42,685 nucleotides of DNA from Ferruginibacter sp. (lineage in GTDB: Bacteria > Bacteroidota > Bacteroidia > Chitinophagales > Chitinophagaceae), in assembly GCA_014379625.1 (NCBI GenBank), contig JACMLJ010000029.1, forward strand, positions 1 to 42,685, given 5' to 3'. A program made the position numbers and the translations under genes. Numbering within the stretch: the stretch's first letter is position 1; each line of letters opens with the position of its first letter. Shown one piece after another: positions 8,743-17,004 of the stretch. Below the pieces are notes generated by a model. That model did not search any database, was not told the origin of the DNA, and worked only from the letters and a program-made list of their open reading frames with translations.

Positions 8743-9528
8743 TTAAAGTGACCTTAATAATCCACCATCTATCGGTATATTGGCTCCTGTAATATAAGAT
8801 GAAAAGCCTGATGCCAGGAATGCCACCAAATAGCCGAATTCTTCAGGAACACCAAGCCTGCCGATGGGTATTTCCATTATCATTTTATTTTTTAATTCGG
8901 GGAGTGGGATACCTTTATTTTCTGATTGTACCCGGTAAATCTCGTTTAGCCTTTCTGTATCAAAATAGCCGGTAAGGATATTGTTAACCGTTATGCCCAA
9001 CGGTGCAATTTCCCTTGCAAGCGTTTTTGACCAGCTTAATACGGCAGAACGTATGCTGTTGGATAATACGAGATTTTGTAATGGTTCTTTAACCGTTATG
9101 GAAGAAAGGTTAATAATCCGACCATATTTCGCGGCACGCATTCCCGTCAAGGCCTCCATTGTAAGAAAGCAAACCGTTTTGAAAAGGAGGTCAAATGAGC
9201 GCTGGTAATCGTCAATTGTTTTATCTAACACACCACCGGGGGCAGGCCCATTGGTATTGTTGACCAGGATATCCACCTGCCTGTTTTTGAACCATGCGGC
9301 TATTGTAATCTGGAATTCCTCAAAATTAGCATAATCCACCACCAGGTAATTGTGTTGCTGGCCAAAACTGGCAGGCAATTCTGCCAGCGCAATTTTTAAC
9401 CGTTCTTCGTTTCTGGCCATTAGCGTTACTTCAGCGCCGCATTGCGCTAACTGAATGGCAATGGCTTTACCCAGGCCCCTGCTGCTGCCGCCAACCAACG
9501 CCCTTTTTCCTTTGAGTGAAATTTCCAT
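8743..9528 (-). CDS. SDR-family oxidoreductase lacking the YxxxK catalytic pair
   Basis: Classical short-chain dehydrogenase fold of 261 residues, similar to FabG (3-oxoacyl-ACP reductase). The cofactor motif is GGSSRGLGKA (~13-22), ARNEE suggests NADP preference, and NNTNGPAP is the NNAG-type motif. The catalytic Ser is present in NLSSITVKEP, but at the place of YxxxK the sequence is LSNSIRSAVLSWSKTLA: aligned with FabG (NYSAAKAG) Tyr becomes Ser and Lys becomes Arg. The C-terminus GLLRSL and the SYITGANIPIDGG motif are normal. So the protein probably binds a nucleotide but may not catalyse a standard reduction; I recall other SDRs with this same SNxxR pattern, so it is likely a subfamily trait and not decay. 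Divergent from rmuC. Confidence 0.85.
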   Translation of the reverse strand: MEISLKGKRALVGGSSRGLGKAIAIQLAQCGAEVTLMARNEERLKIALAELPASFGQQHNYLVVDYANFEEFQITIAAWFKNRQVDILVNNTNGPAPGGVLDKTIDDYQRSFDLLFKTVCFLTMEALTGMRAAKYGRIINLSSITVKEPLQNLVLSNSIRSAVLSWSKTLAREIAPLGITVNNILTGYFDTERLNEIYRVQSENKGIPLPELKNKMIMEIPIGRLGVPEEFGYLVAFLASGFSSYITGANIPIDGGLLRSL

Positions 9529-9605
9529 GTTCTTTTATTTATAATCTTGCCCTGCAGGATCGTGCCATAAATATACCGCTTACCTTGCATTAAATCATTT
9601 ACCAA

Positions 9606-11006
9606 ATGGATATGAACGTTCTCTTATTCGCTGCAGGATTGGTCATCGGCCTGCTCATAGCATTTGCAATTGTGGCAGCTACCAGGCAGCAACTGATTTC
9701 AGTAAAAGAAAGATTGGTGCAGCAGCAACAGGTGATTGAGCTTTTGGAACAGGACAAATTGCAACAACAAAAACAAAAAGAAGATTTAATGAGCCGCGCC
9801 ACACAGGCAGAAGGGGCCAATAAATTTTTACAGCAGGAATCTGAGTATTACCACCAGTTACAACAGCAACACCTGGCTATTCAAAAACAATTTGCCATCC
9901 TGCAAACACAATTAGAAACGGCGCATGAAAAACTAAGCTCCCAAAAGCAGGAACTGGAATCAATCGGTGAAAAATTCCGCTTTGAATTCCGTAACCTTGC
10001 CCAGAGCATTTTAGATGAAAAAACTGCCAAATTCACGCAGGTAAATGAAGAAAAAATGAAGGCAATACTGGATCCGCTGAAAACGGAATTGATTGACTTT
10101 AAGAAAAAAGTAGATGATACCTACGACAAAGAAAGCAAGGAGCGATTTACATTGGGTAAAGAAGTACAAAGGCTGATTGAAATGAGCCAGCTGGTGAGCC
10201 AGGAAGCCAACAACCTCACCACCGCATTGAAGGGTAATAATAAACAACAGGGCAACTGGGGCGAGATGATCCTGGAAAGCATTTTGACCTGGAGCGGGCT
10301 TACAAAGGGAAGAGAATACCTGGCCCAGGAGTTTATACGCGACAATGCGGGCAATATTATTAAAGATGAAAATGGAAAAGGGCTTCAGCCCGATATCACT
10401 GTAATTTATCCTGACCAGCGAAAGGTTATCATTGACTCCAAAGTATCATTGGTGGCCTGGGAACAATATGTTTCGGAAGATAACACAGCGGCACAAAGAC
10501 AGTTTCTGAAAGATCATGTACAATCTATCCGCAACCATATAGATGGACTGAGCAGGAAGAATTATCCTCTCTACGCCCAGGCCCTGGATTATGTATTGCT
10601 GTTTATCCCGGTTGAGCCTGCATTGCTGGAAGCAGTAAAAACAGATCTGCAATTATGGAAATACGCCTATGATAAACGGATCATGTTAGTGAGCGCTACT
10701 AACCTGCTTGCCGTATTAAAGATTATTGCAGACCTGTGGCGCGTAGAGCAACAAAACCGGCATGCCATTGAAATAGCAGACAAAGCCGGCGCACTGTATG
10801 ATAAGTTTGTGGGTTTTATAGAAAATTTTGAACTGGTAGGCAAAAAATTGCAGGATGCCCGGCAATCTTACGATACCGCGTTCAGCCAGTTAGGCACGGG
10901 ACGGGGAAACATGATCGGCAAAATCGAAGAATTAAAAAAGATGGGCGCCAACGCCAATAAACAATTAGCCGCTAAAATTTTGCCGCCGCTTACAAATGAG
11001 GAATAA
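9606..11006 (+). CDS. rmuC: DNA recombination protein RmuC
   Basis: 466-residue protein with an N-terminal membrane anchor (VLLFAAGLVIGLLIAFAIVA, ~residues 5-24), then a long coiled coil rich in Gln and Glu (~residues 25-190), then the RmuC domain with restriction-nuclease-like fold: QGNWGEMILESIL, LQPDITVIYPDQRKVIIDSKVSL (PD...DSK nuclease-like signature) and LLFIPVEPALLEA. In Escherichia coli RmuC limits inversions at short inverted repeats. A second in-frame ATG two codons downstream is an equally good start. Divergent from the SDR and followed 65 bases later by a small unknown gene on the same strand. Confidence 0.92.
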   Translation: MDMNVLLFAAGLVIGLLIAFAIVAATRQQLISVKERLVQQQQVIELLEQDKLQQQKQKEDLMSRATQAEGANKFLQQESEYYHQLQQQHLAIQKQFAILQTQLETAHEKLSSQKQELESIGEKFRFEFRNLAQSILDEKTAKFTQVNEEKMKAILDPLKTELIDFKKKVDDTYDKESKERFTLGKEVQRLIEMSQLVSQEANNLTTALKGNNKQQGNWGEMILESILTWSGLTKGREYLAQEFIRDNAGNIIKDENGKGLQPDITVIYPDQRKVIIDSKVSLVAWEQYVSEDNTAAQRQFLKDHVQSIRNHIDGLSRKNYPLYAQALDYVLLFIPVEPALLEAVKTDLQLWKYAYDKRIMLVSATNLLAVLKIIADLWRVEQQNRHAIEIADKAGALYDKFVGFIENFELVGKKLQDARQSYDTAFSQLGTGRGNMIGKIEELKKMGANANKQLAAKILPPLTNEE

Positions 11007-11071
11007 TATGCAATCGTATATCGTTAAATTTACAGGTCTGTTTCATTATAAATTTAGATCCCTATTTTAAG

Positions 11072-11467
11072 ATGAGCAATATAACCATAGCTAAACCACA
11101 GGTAGAAATTGACGATGCATTAAAGGAACTGGTAGCTCAGCAAACAGAAGAATGCACCATTGTTCATTGCCGCTATTTTACAGATGAACCCGCAGGGGTG
11201 CGTATCTGGCCGAGTACTTTTTTAGTGGAGGACCGGGGCAGGCGATGTAAACTGATTAAAAATTTCAATATTTCCATTATGCCCCAATGGACCTACCATA
11301 TTATTGAAAATGAATTCATCCGTTTTACACTGGTATTTGAAGCGCTGGGCAGGGAATGTCTTTTTTTTCACTTATTGGAAGACATACCACAACCCTTTGG
11401 ATTTTACACCAAAAAGGTATTGAAGAACAGCAGCGGAGTATATACGGTAGAAGTGTTTTGTTCGTAA
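11072..11467 (+). CDS. Conserved-looking hypothetical protein, 131 aa
   Basis: I do not recognise the family. The protein is soluble (no signal peptide or membrane segment), of mixed alpha/beta composition, with GVRIWPSTFLVEDRGR and ISIMPQWTYH suggesting beta strands and a single Cys near each end (TEECTIVHCRYF; EVFCS). The codon use matches its neighbours and the ATG is followed by a frame of normal composition, so it is probably a real gene. Lies 65 bases after rmuC on the same strand, possibly co-transcribed. Confidence 0.6.
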   Translation: MSNITIAKPQVEIDDALKELVAQQTEECTIVHCRYFTDEPAGVRIWPSTFLVEDRGRRCKLIKNFNISIMPQWTYHIIENEFIRFTLVFEALGRECLFFHLLEDIPQPFGFYTKKVLKNSSGVYTVEVFCS

Positions 11468-11819
11468 AAAACTGAATCATGTACAAAACAAAGGCATAAT
11501 TAAAATAATAAAATGCAAGCGGGTGGGCTGCCTTAATCGCTGTAGCAAAAATAACCCGCCTGCTTTCCGTCTCTGTCCTAAGCTCTTTAAAAAGATTTTT
11601 AAATAACTACACATAAAATAATGCTGTCAACCCTATAACAAAAAGGTGGAATACTGCAATTACATATTTAAACGGCATCTTAGCCTTTTTAATTAAAACA
11701 AAACTTGATCTTTTACATTTTTTTTTACTAATTTCCCCCCCAAACAACATTAAACAGCGCATATCAATCATGTTCCTGATCCGCCAATTTTTCTGTTATC
11801 TTAATTTAATACATCAAAA
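11468..11819. other. 352-bp intergenic region upstream of the universal stress protein
   Basis: No gene, tRNA or repeat array is visible. The stretch is A+T rich with a poly-T and a poly-C run near 11720-11750, and should hold the promoter of the stress protein, but no exact TAnnTTTG box was found. A weak 6-bp inverted match (GCGGGT/ACCCGC) near 11519-11567 is not convincing. Confidence 0.5.
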
Positions 11820-12605
11820 ATGAATACCGTAATTGTTCCTGTTGACTTTTCACTTTCCTCCTTCCACACCGCCCATTATGCAGCCCGGTTATTAGTAGGC
11901 CATCATGGGGTAAATATGCTGCTGTATCATGGTTATTCAAAAAACGCCGAGGAAGCGGCTGCAATACAAAGTCTTGAAGTGTTGAAAAACGAATTATTAG
12001 CTGATCACATTGTACACATAGATATACTGGCCCATAAAGATGATGATTTTGTGCAGGGTTTGGAAAGAGTGGTAAGGCACCGTAAAGCAGACCTGGTGAT
12101 CATGGGATTCACTGGCAAAACAGGTTTGGCACAGGCCCTCTTTAGTACCAATACCATAAAAATGGTTGAGTCCAAAGTTTGCCCGATTTTGATCGTTCCT
12201 GAAAAAGGCTCCTTTAGCGAAATCAAAAATGTAATGCTTACCTCCGACTTTAAAGATACTGTCAAAACCACACCTTCCGCCCCTATCAAAGATTTCCTAA
12301 GCGTATTCAACCCAAAGCTGCACATTGTAAATGTTGACAAGAACCATTATATCTCCCTCACCGATAATTATGAAAAGGAGAAGCAGCACCTCGCCAAAAT
12401 GTTTGAAAACTATAACCCTGAGTTTTATTTTATGCGGTTGTATGATGTAAATGAAGCGCTTAATCTTTTTGCCAAAGACCAGGATATTGACCTCATCATC
12501 CTTATCCGGAGAGATGAATCATTTATAGAAAGGCTGTTCAAAACCAGCACCACCAAAGCAATAGCCAACCAAAGCAAAGTGCCCATATTGGTGATGCATG
12601 AATAA
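11820..12605 (+). CDS. Universal stress protein, two UspA domains
   Basis: 261 residues, about twice a single Usp domain. Domain 1 starts with the classical NTVIVPVDFSLSS and includes ADLVIMGFTGKTGLA with the G2xG-like nucleotide loop and SKVCPILIVPEK; domain 2 (from ~residue 140, NVMLTSDFKDT) is more divergent and ends SKVPILVMHE. Tandem Usp proteins of this kind bind ATP or nucleotide and are induced by stress; the molecular role is mostly unknown. It lies 26 bases before the DUF2064 gene on the same strand and may be the first gene of that block. ATG at 11820 gives the expected N-terminus. Confidence 0.88.
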   Translation: MNTVIVPVDFSLSSFHTAHYAARLLVGHHGVNMLLYHGYSKNAEEAAAIQSLEVLKNELLADHIVHIDILAHKDDDFVQGLERVVRHRKADLVIMGFTGKTGLAQALFSTNTIKMVESKVCPILIVPEKGSFSEIKNVMLTSDFKDTVKTTPSAPIKDFLSVFNPKLHIVNVDKNHYISLTDNYEKEKQHLAKMFENYNPEFYFMRLYDVNEALNLFAKDQDIDLIILIRRDESFIERLFKTSTTKAIANQSKVPILVMHE

Positions 12606-12631
12606 TCCATTCCGCAAAAATTGAAAGCGCC

Positions 12632-13246
12632 ATGAAAACCGGGCTCATTATTTTTATACGGAATCCGGTTGCCGGTAAAGTAAAAACAAGGATCGCCAAA
12701 ACGATGGGTGATGAAAAAGCGCTTCTCATTTATAATCAATTACTGGCGCATACCCGCCGTGTTACGCTGGATCTTCACTGTGACAAGTTTTTATATTATT
12801 CTGATCGGGCCGACCAAAATGATATTTGGGAAAATGACCGGTTTCATAAAAAAGTACAGCATCCCGGTGATCTGGGTCTTCGGATGTCGAATGCTTTCAA
12901 CGAACTTTTTAAGGAGGGCTATAACAAGCTGCTCATAATTGGAAGTGATTGCATTGAATTAAATGAGTTGATTATCAACAATGCTTTTGAAACGCTGAAT
13001 AATTGCCAGGTTGTTATCGGCCCTTCTTCAGATGGCGGTTATTATTTACTGGGAATGACCACCTATTTTCCCGGTCTCTTTTTAAATAAAGAATGGGGTA
13101 TGGCATCTGTTTTAAAAGATACTTTACAGGACCTGGCCAATTTAAATATAAGCGTAGAAGAATTAGTGATGCTGAATGATATAGATGAAGAAAAGGATCT
13201 CCCGGATTCACTGCTTAATCTGTCCTTATCCAAACAAAAATTTTAA
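12632..13246 (+). CDS. DUF2064 / TIGR04282-like glycosyltransferase-fold protein
   Basis: 204 residues with the nucleotidyl/glycosyltransferase A-like fold of the DUF2064 family: LIIFIRNPVAGKVKTRIAKTMG at the N-terminus (KTR-type phosphate contact), LLIIGSDCIELNE with the family's GSDCP-like metal motif, and VVIGPSSDGGYYLLGM. Proteins of this family have been named TIGR04282 arsenosugar biosynthesis glycosyltransferase because they occur beside arsM/arsS. Neither arsM nor arsS is in this window, so an arsenosugar role is not supported here; the substrate is unknown. The gene follows the stress protein by 26 bases and precedes the DUF547 lipoprotein by 118 bases. Confidence 0.82.
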   Translation: MKTGLIIFIRNPVAGKVKTRIAKTMGDEKALLIYNQLLAHTRRVTLDLHCDKFLYYSDRADQNDIWENDRFHKKVQHPGDLGLRMSNAFNELFKEGYNKLLIIGSDCIELNELIINNAFETLNNCQVVIGPSSDGGYYLLGMTTYFPGLFLNKEWGMASVLKDTLQDLANLNISVEELVMLNDIDEEKDLPDSLLNLSLSKQKF

Positions 13247-13364
13247 TTTGTTGGTTCGCCTGCCTACCGCAGCCTTTATTATTCAATAGTTGTTTTTTGA
13301 TTCTTTCAATCTGATGTTGGTGTTTTTAAGTATATATGGGCTAACCGGATACAAAAAAAATATC

Positions 13365-14114
13365 ATGAAAAAAATAATTTTTATACTGTGTACTTCCGTT
13401 TGGATGAGTGCCTGCACAAGCGGGCAGACAAATACCAGTGTTGCTCCTTCCCATGAAAAATGGTCGGCATTGTTGCAAAAATATGTTAGCAGTACCGGAA
13501 AGGTTAATTATAAGGGAATAAAGGCGGATAAAGCAAAACTGGACGAATACCTGGCCCTGTTAAGTAAACAAAAACCCGGAAAAAACTGGACCAGGAATGA
13601 AACGCTTGCTTTTTGGATCAATGCTTACAACGCTTATACAGTAAAGCTTATAACAGATAATTACCCTGTAAAAAGCATTAAAGATCTTAATCCCACCATT
13701 TCAGTTATTTTTGTAAGTACAGTGTGGGATAAAAAGTTTTTTTCGATTGGGGGCGAAAAGATGAGCCTTAATAATATCGAGCACGGCATTCTTAGAAAGA
13801 TGAATGAACCCAGGATGCACTTTACCATCGTATGCGCTTCTGTTAGCTGCCCGAAACTATTGAATACTGCTTATGAAGCAGCCACCCTGGAAAATCAATT
13901 CAATAAAGCCGCAAAGGATTTTTTGGCTGATAATACCAAAAACCAGGTAAATGCCGGTAGTCCAAAACTTTCCAAAATTTTTGATTGGTTCGGAGGGGAT
14001 TTTAAGGTAAATGGCCAGTCAAAAATTGAATTCATTAACCGGTTTACTACCGTGAAAATTGATAAAAATGCAGGGATTAGTTACCTTGATTATAATTGGA
14101 ACCTGAATGAATAA
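13365..14114 (+). CDS. DUF547 lipoprotein
   Basis: Start set at 13365 because MKKIIFILCTSVWMSAC is a clean lipoprotein signal with lipobox MSAC (Cys 17); the frame is open for 25 codons upstream but that extension would spoil the signal. The mature 230 residues match DUF547: YKGIKADKAKLDEYLALL, ETLAFWINAYNAYTVKLI, LNNIEHGILR and MHFTIVCASVSCPKLL, with an invariant-looking Cys-x-x-Ser-Cys stretch. The function of DUF547 is not established; it is exported and membrane-anchored here. Its stop overlaps the start of the oxidoreductase (ATGAATAA), so the two are translationally coupled. Confidence 0.85.
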   Translation: MKKIIFILCTSVWMSACTSGQTNTSVAPSHEKWSALLQKYVSSTGKVNYKGIKADKAKLDEYLALLSKQKPGKNWTRNETLAFWINAYNAYTVKLITDNYPVKSIKDLNPTISVIFVSTVWDKKFFSIGGEKMSLNNIEHGILRKMNEPRMHFTIVCASVSCPKLLNTAYEAATLENQFNKAAKDFLADNTKNQVNAGSPKLSKIFDWFGGDFKVNGQSKIEFINRFTTVKIDKNAGISYLDYNWNLNE

Positions 14115-15423
14115 GATAAATGAACATATCATAATCATTGGGAATGGTATATCCGGGATAACAGCCGCCAGGGAAGTCAGGAAACAGGGCGGCCAGGCCA
14201 TTACGGTAATTTCCGCGGAGACTGACTATTTTTTTTCAAGAACAGCCCTGATGTATGTTTATATGGGTCACATGAAATTTGAGCATACACAACCCTATGA
14301 AAATTTCTTCTGGCAAAAAAACAATATCCAGCTTATTAAAGCGCTGGTACAAAAAGTAGATACGGCGTCAAAAAAAATACAGTTGGACAGGGGCGATTGG
14401 CTGGCGTATGATAAATTAGTGATTGCCACCGGCTCCAGGCCCAATAAGTTTGGATGGCCCGGACAGGATCTGAAAGGCGTGATGGGAATGTATTCCAAGC
14501 AGGATCTTGAATACCTTGAACAAAGCACAAAAAATTGTAAGCGGGCGGTTATTGTGGGAGGCGGATTGATCGGAATTGAAATGGCAGAAATGCTCCATTC
14601 CAGAAAGATCGCGGTTACTCTATTGGTGAGGGAAGCAGGTTTTTGGGGAAATATTTTACCCCCCTCCGAATCGGCAATGATTGGCCGTCACATAAAAGAG
14701 CATCATATTGACCTGAGATTGTCCACCGGGCTTATAGAAATCCTTTCCGACCGGGATGGCAGTGCCAGGGCAGTTGTTACGGATAAGGGTGAAACGATTG
14801 ACTGCCAGGTGGTGGGGCTTGCAGCGGGCGTTACACCCAATATTGATTTTCTCAAAGGTTCAGGAATTGAACTGGGCAAAGGCGTTAAAGTAAACCGGTA
14901 CCTCGAAACCAATATTGAAAATGTATATGCTATCGGCGATTGTGCAGAACAACAGGAAGCTATTGATTTACGTAAACCGGTAGAAGCCGTTTGGTACACC
15001 GGCAGGATAATGGGAGAAACACTGGCGCGGACCCTTTGTGGAAAAAGAACAGCGTACGATCCCGGCCCCTGGTTTAACTCTGCAAAATTCTTCGACATCG
15101 AATACCAGACATATGGCTGGGTTTGGGCAAAGCCCCGCGAATATGAAAACCAGTTTTACTGGGAACATCCAAAGGGTAAAAAAGCTATCCGGATCTCCTA
15201 TCATAAAGAAACAAAGGCTTTTTTGGGCATCAATTGCCTAGGTATCAGGATGCGCCACGAATTTTTTGATACCGTATTAAACAATCAGCTTTCAGTTGAT
15301 AATGTTATCAGCAATCTTAAAAAGGCGAATTTCGATCCGGAATTGTTTACTACTTATGAAAAGGAGATCAAAACGGCTTTTGAAAAAGATCACTCCAACT
15401 TAATACCCACTAACAATGGATAA
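14107..15423 (+). CDS. FAD/NAD(P)-dependent oxidoreductase (pyridine nucleotide-disulphide reductase fold)
   Basis: 438 residues. FAD-binding motif IIIGNGISGITAAREV (~7-22); NAD(P)-binding motif VIVGGGLIGIEMAEML in mid-protein (~147-162); the second FAD motif NVYAIGDCAEQ (~273-283). There is no CxxxxC disulphide, so it belongs with NADH-dependent ferredoxin, rubredoxin or nitrite reductase-type subunits and not with thioredoxin reductases. The C-terminal ~120 residues (KFFDIEYQTYGWVWAKP, EHPKGKKAIRISYHK) resemble the small extra domain of such reductases. It overlaps the DUF547 gene in front by 8 bases and the membrane ferredoxin behind by 8 bases. The simplest reading is electron transfer between NAD(P)H and the membrane Fe-S protein; that is inference from context. 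Confidence 0.87.
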   Translation: MNKINEHIIIIGNGISGITAAREVRKQGGQAITVISAETDYFFSRTALMYVYMGHMKFEHTQPYENFFWQKNNIQLIKALVQKVDTASKKIQLDRGDWLAYDKLVIATGSRPNKFGWPGQDLKGVMGMYSKQDLEYLEQSTKNCKRAVIVGGGLIGIEMAEMLHSRKIAVTLLVREAGFWGNILPPSESAMIGRHIKEHHIDLRLSTGLIEILSDRDGSARAVVTDKGETIDCQVVGLAAGVTPNIDFLKGSGIELGKGVKVNRYLETNIENVYAIGDCAEQQEAIDLRKPVEAVWYTGRIMGETLARTLCGKRTAYDPGPWFNSAKFFDIEYQTYGWVWAKPREYENQFYWEHPKGKKAIRISYHKETKAFLGINCLGIRMRHEFFDTVLNNQLSVDNVISNLKKANFDPELFTTYEKEIKTAFEKDHSNLIPTNNG

Positions 15424-16996
15424 AAAAATCATAAGTCTTTCGCTGGCCAACCCTGAGCCGGTTAACATGAATGGTGTTCAAAAACTATCTGTAGGCATTG
15501 GGTTTGCCGGTCTCTTTATTTTTGTGTTGGCTTTACTCAATATTAATTTTCCTTATAAAGCCGGCTGGCTATATGGATCAATTGTTTTTATTCTTGCGGG
15601 AATAATTATTTACTCCATCAGCACTTATAAAAAATTGCCCGAAGGCATCCAAAACAATGGTGTTTATTTTAAAAGTATTTCAAGCAAAGGCTTGTGGGGT
15701 TGGGTAACCGGAATTGTTTTAACAGCATTGTATATCTTTCTTTACTGGTATCCCGAATACTTGGGGATGGGTAAGGATGGAACTGCCAACAAAGGGCTCG
15801 TTGGTTTTTTTGATCCCTTGAGTTATTTTTTAAATGGCCATGCAGCAACCCAGTGGTTTGTGTATGGAACGTTGTACACGATGGCAATTGTAGGTTTTGG
15901 CTATAAATTCATTTTAAAATACCGGCACAACAAGTACCAGTTGGTAAGAACTATTTCGGTAATGTTTTTTCAACTGGGCTTTGCGTTTTTAATCCCGGAG
16001 ATCCTGGCAAAATTAAATCCTACGCTACCCTATTTTTCAAAAGACATCAAAAACATGTGGCCGCTCAATTATTATTTTTTTGAGGACTGGCATTTGAAGG
16101 GCATGCTGGGCGGTGGTAACCTGGGAATGTTTATGCTCCTTTTCGGTTTGGCGATGATCTTTATCATCTCGCCCATCCTCACTTATTTTTACGGCAAACG
16201 CTGGTACTGCAGTTGGGTTTGCGGGTGTGGCGGACTGGCTGAAACAGCGGGTGACCCTTTCCGGCACCTTTCCACTAAAAAACTCGGGGCCTGGAAATTT
16301 GAACGCTGGTGTATCCATTTTGTTTTAGTGTTTATTGTACTCACTACGATCGCAGTTTTGTATACATTTTTAGGCGACCCGGCAAACAAGGTTCTAATAA
16401 CAAGAAACCAGTTTACTCTGGGAGTAATTATCTTTCTTTCAGTGGTGATTGCCGCTATTTTTATTTTCAGGAGAAAGCAACTTGATACCGATTCAAAATT
16501 TACACTGGCATCATTAGGCATTATAGTGGTGGGCGTTATTTTGATCAATTTTTTATCCGGGCAAAACAATATCCTGTTCATTGACAGCTACCAGTTTCGT
16601 TCCTGGTATGGTTTTGCCATCGGGTCGGCATTTAGCGGCGTAATTGGCGTAGGTTTTTATCCGCTGATGGGCAGCAGGGTATGGTGCCGTTTTGGTTGCC
16701 CGATGGCGGCGATCCTTGGCCTGCAACAAAAACTTTTTTCCAGGTTCCGCATCACTACCAACGGTGGCCAGTGTATCTCCTGCGGCAATTGTTCTACCTA
16801 CTGTGAAATGGGCATTGACGTAAGGGCCTATGCGCAGAAAGGAGAAAACATTGTAAGGTCTTCCTGTGTAGGTTGTGGTATATGCGCCGCTGTTTGTCCA
16901 AGGGGGGTATTGAAACTGGAGAATGGCGATGAAAAAAGCAGGTTTGATTATAGTCCCATCCTGATAGAAAAAGACAATATTAAAGTGTCGGGTTAA
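15416..16996 (+). CDS. Membrane polyferredoxin, NapH/CcoG-like 4Fe-4S protein
   Basis: 526 residues with about eight hydrophobic segments (for example VGIGFAGLFIFVLALLN, AIVGFGYKFIL, MFMLLFGLAMIFIISPILTY, VIIFLSVVIAAIFIF). Cysteine motifs: KRWYCSWVCGCGGLAE (~262-277), SRVWCRFGCPMA (~420-431), then two ferredoxin clusters CISCGNCSTYCEMG (~452-465) and CVGCGICAAVCPRG (~483-496). The same paired C-x3-C-P motifs and C-terminal ferredoxins are seen in NapH, MauN, NosR and CcoG, which move electrons across or along the membrane. The extra CGCG at the first site is noteworthy. It starts inside the stop of the oxidoreductase gene (ATGGATAA), so the two proteins are likely made in equal amounts and act together. 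Confidence 0.87.
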   Translation: MDKKIISLSLANPEPVNMNGVQKLSVGIGFAGLFIFVLALLNINFPYKAGWLYGSIVFILAGIIIYSISTYKKLPEGIQNNGVYFKSISSKGLWGWVTGIVLTALYIFLYWYPEYLGMGKDGTANKGLVGFFDPLSYFLNGHAATQWFVYGTLYTMAIVGFGYKFILKYRHNKYQLVRTISVMFFQLGFAFLIPEILAKLNPTLPYFSKDIKNMWPLNYYFFEDWHLKGMLGGGNLGMFMLLFGLAMIFIISPILTYFYGKRWYCSWVCGCGGLAETAGDPFRHLSTKKLGAWKFERWCIHFVLVFIVLTTIAVLYTFLGDPANKVLITRNQFTLGVIIFLSVVIAAIFIFRRKQLDTDSKFTLASLGIIVVGVILINFLSGQNNILFIDSYQFRSWYGFAIGSAFSGVIGVGFYPLMGSRVWCRFGCPMAAILGLQQKLFSRFRITTNGGQCISCGNCSTYCEMGIDVRAYAQKGENIVRSSCVGCGICAAVCPRGVLKLENGDEKSRFDYSPILIEKDNIKVSG

Positions 16997-17004
16997 TTTA
17001 GAAC

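Noticed and set aside
11519..11567. Hairpin terminator in the 11468-11819 gap
   Set aside because: Only six paired bases over a long loop and no T-run.
13290..14114. Longer start for the DUF547 gene at 13290
   Set aside because: The extra 25 residues would destroy the lipoprotein signal starting at 13365.
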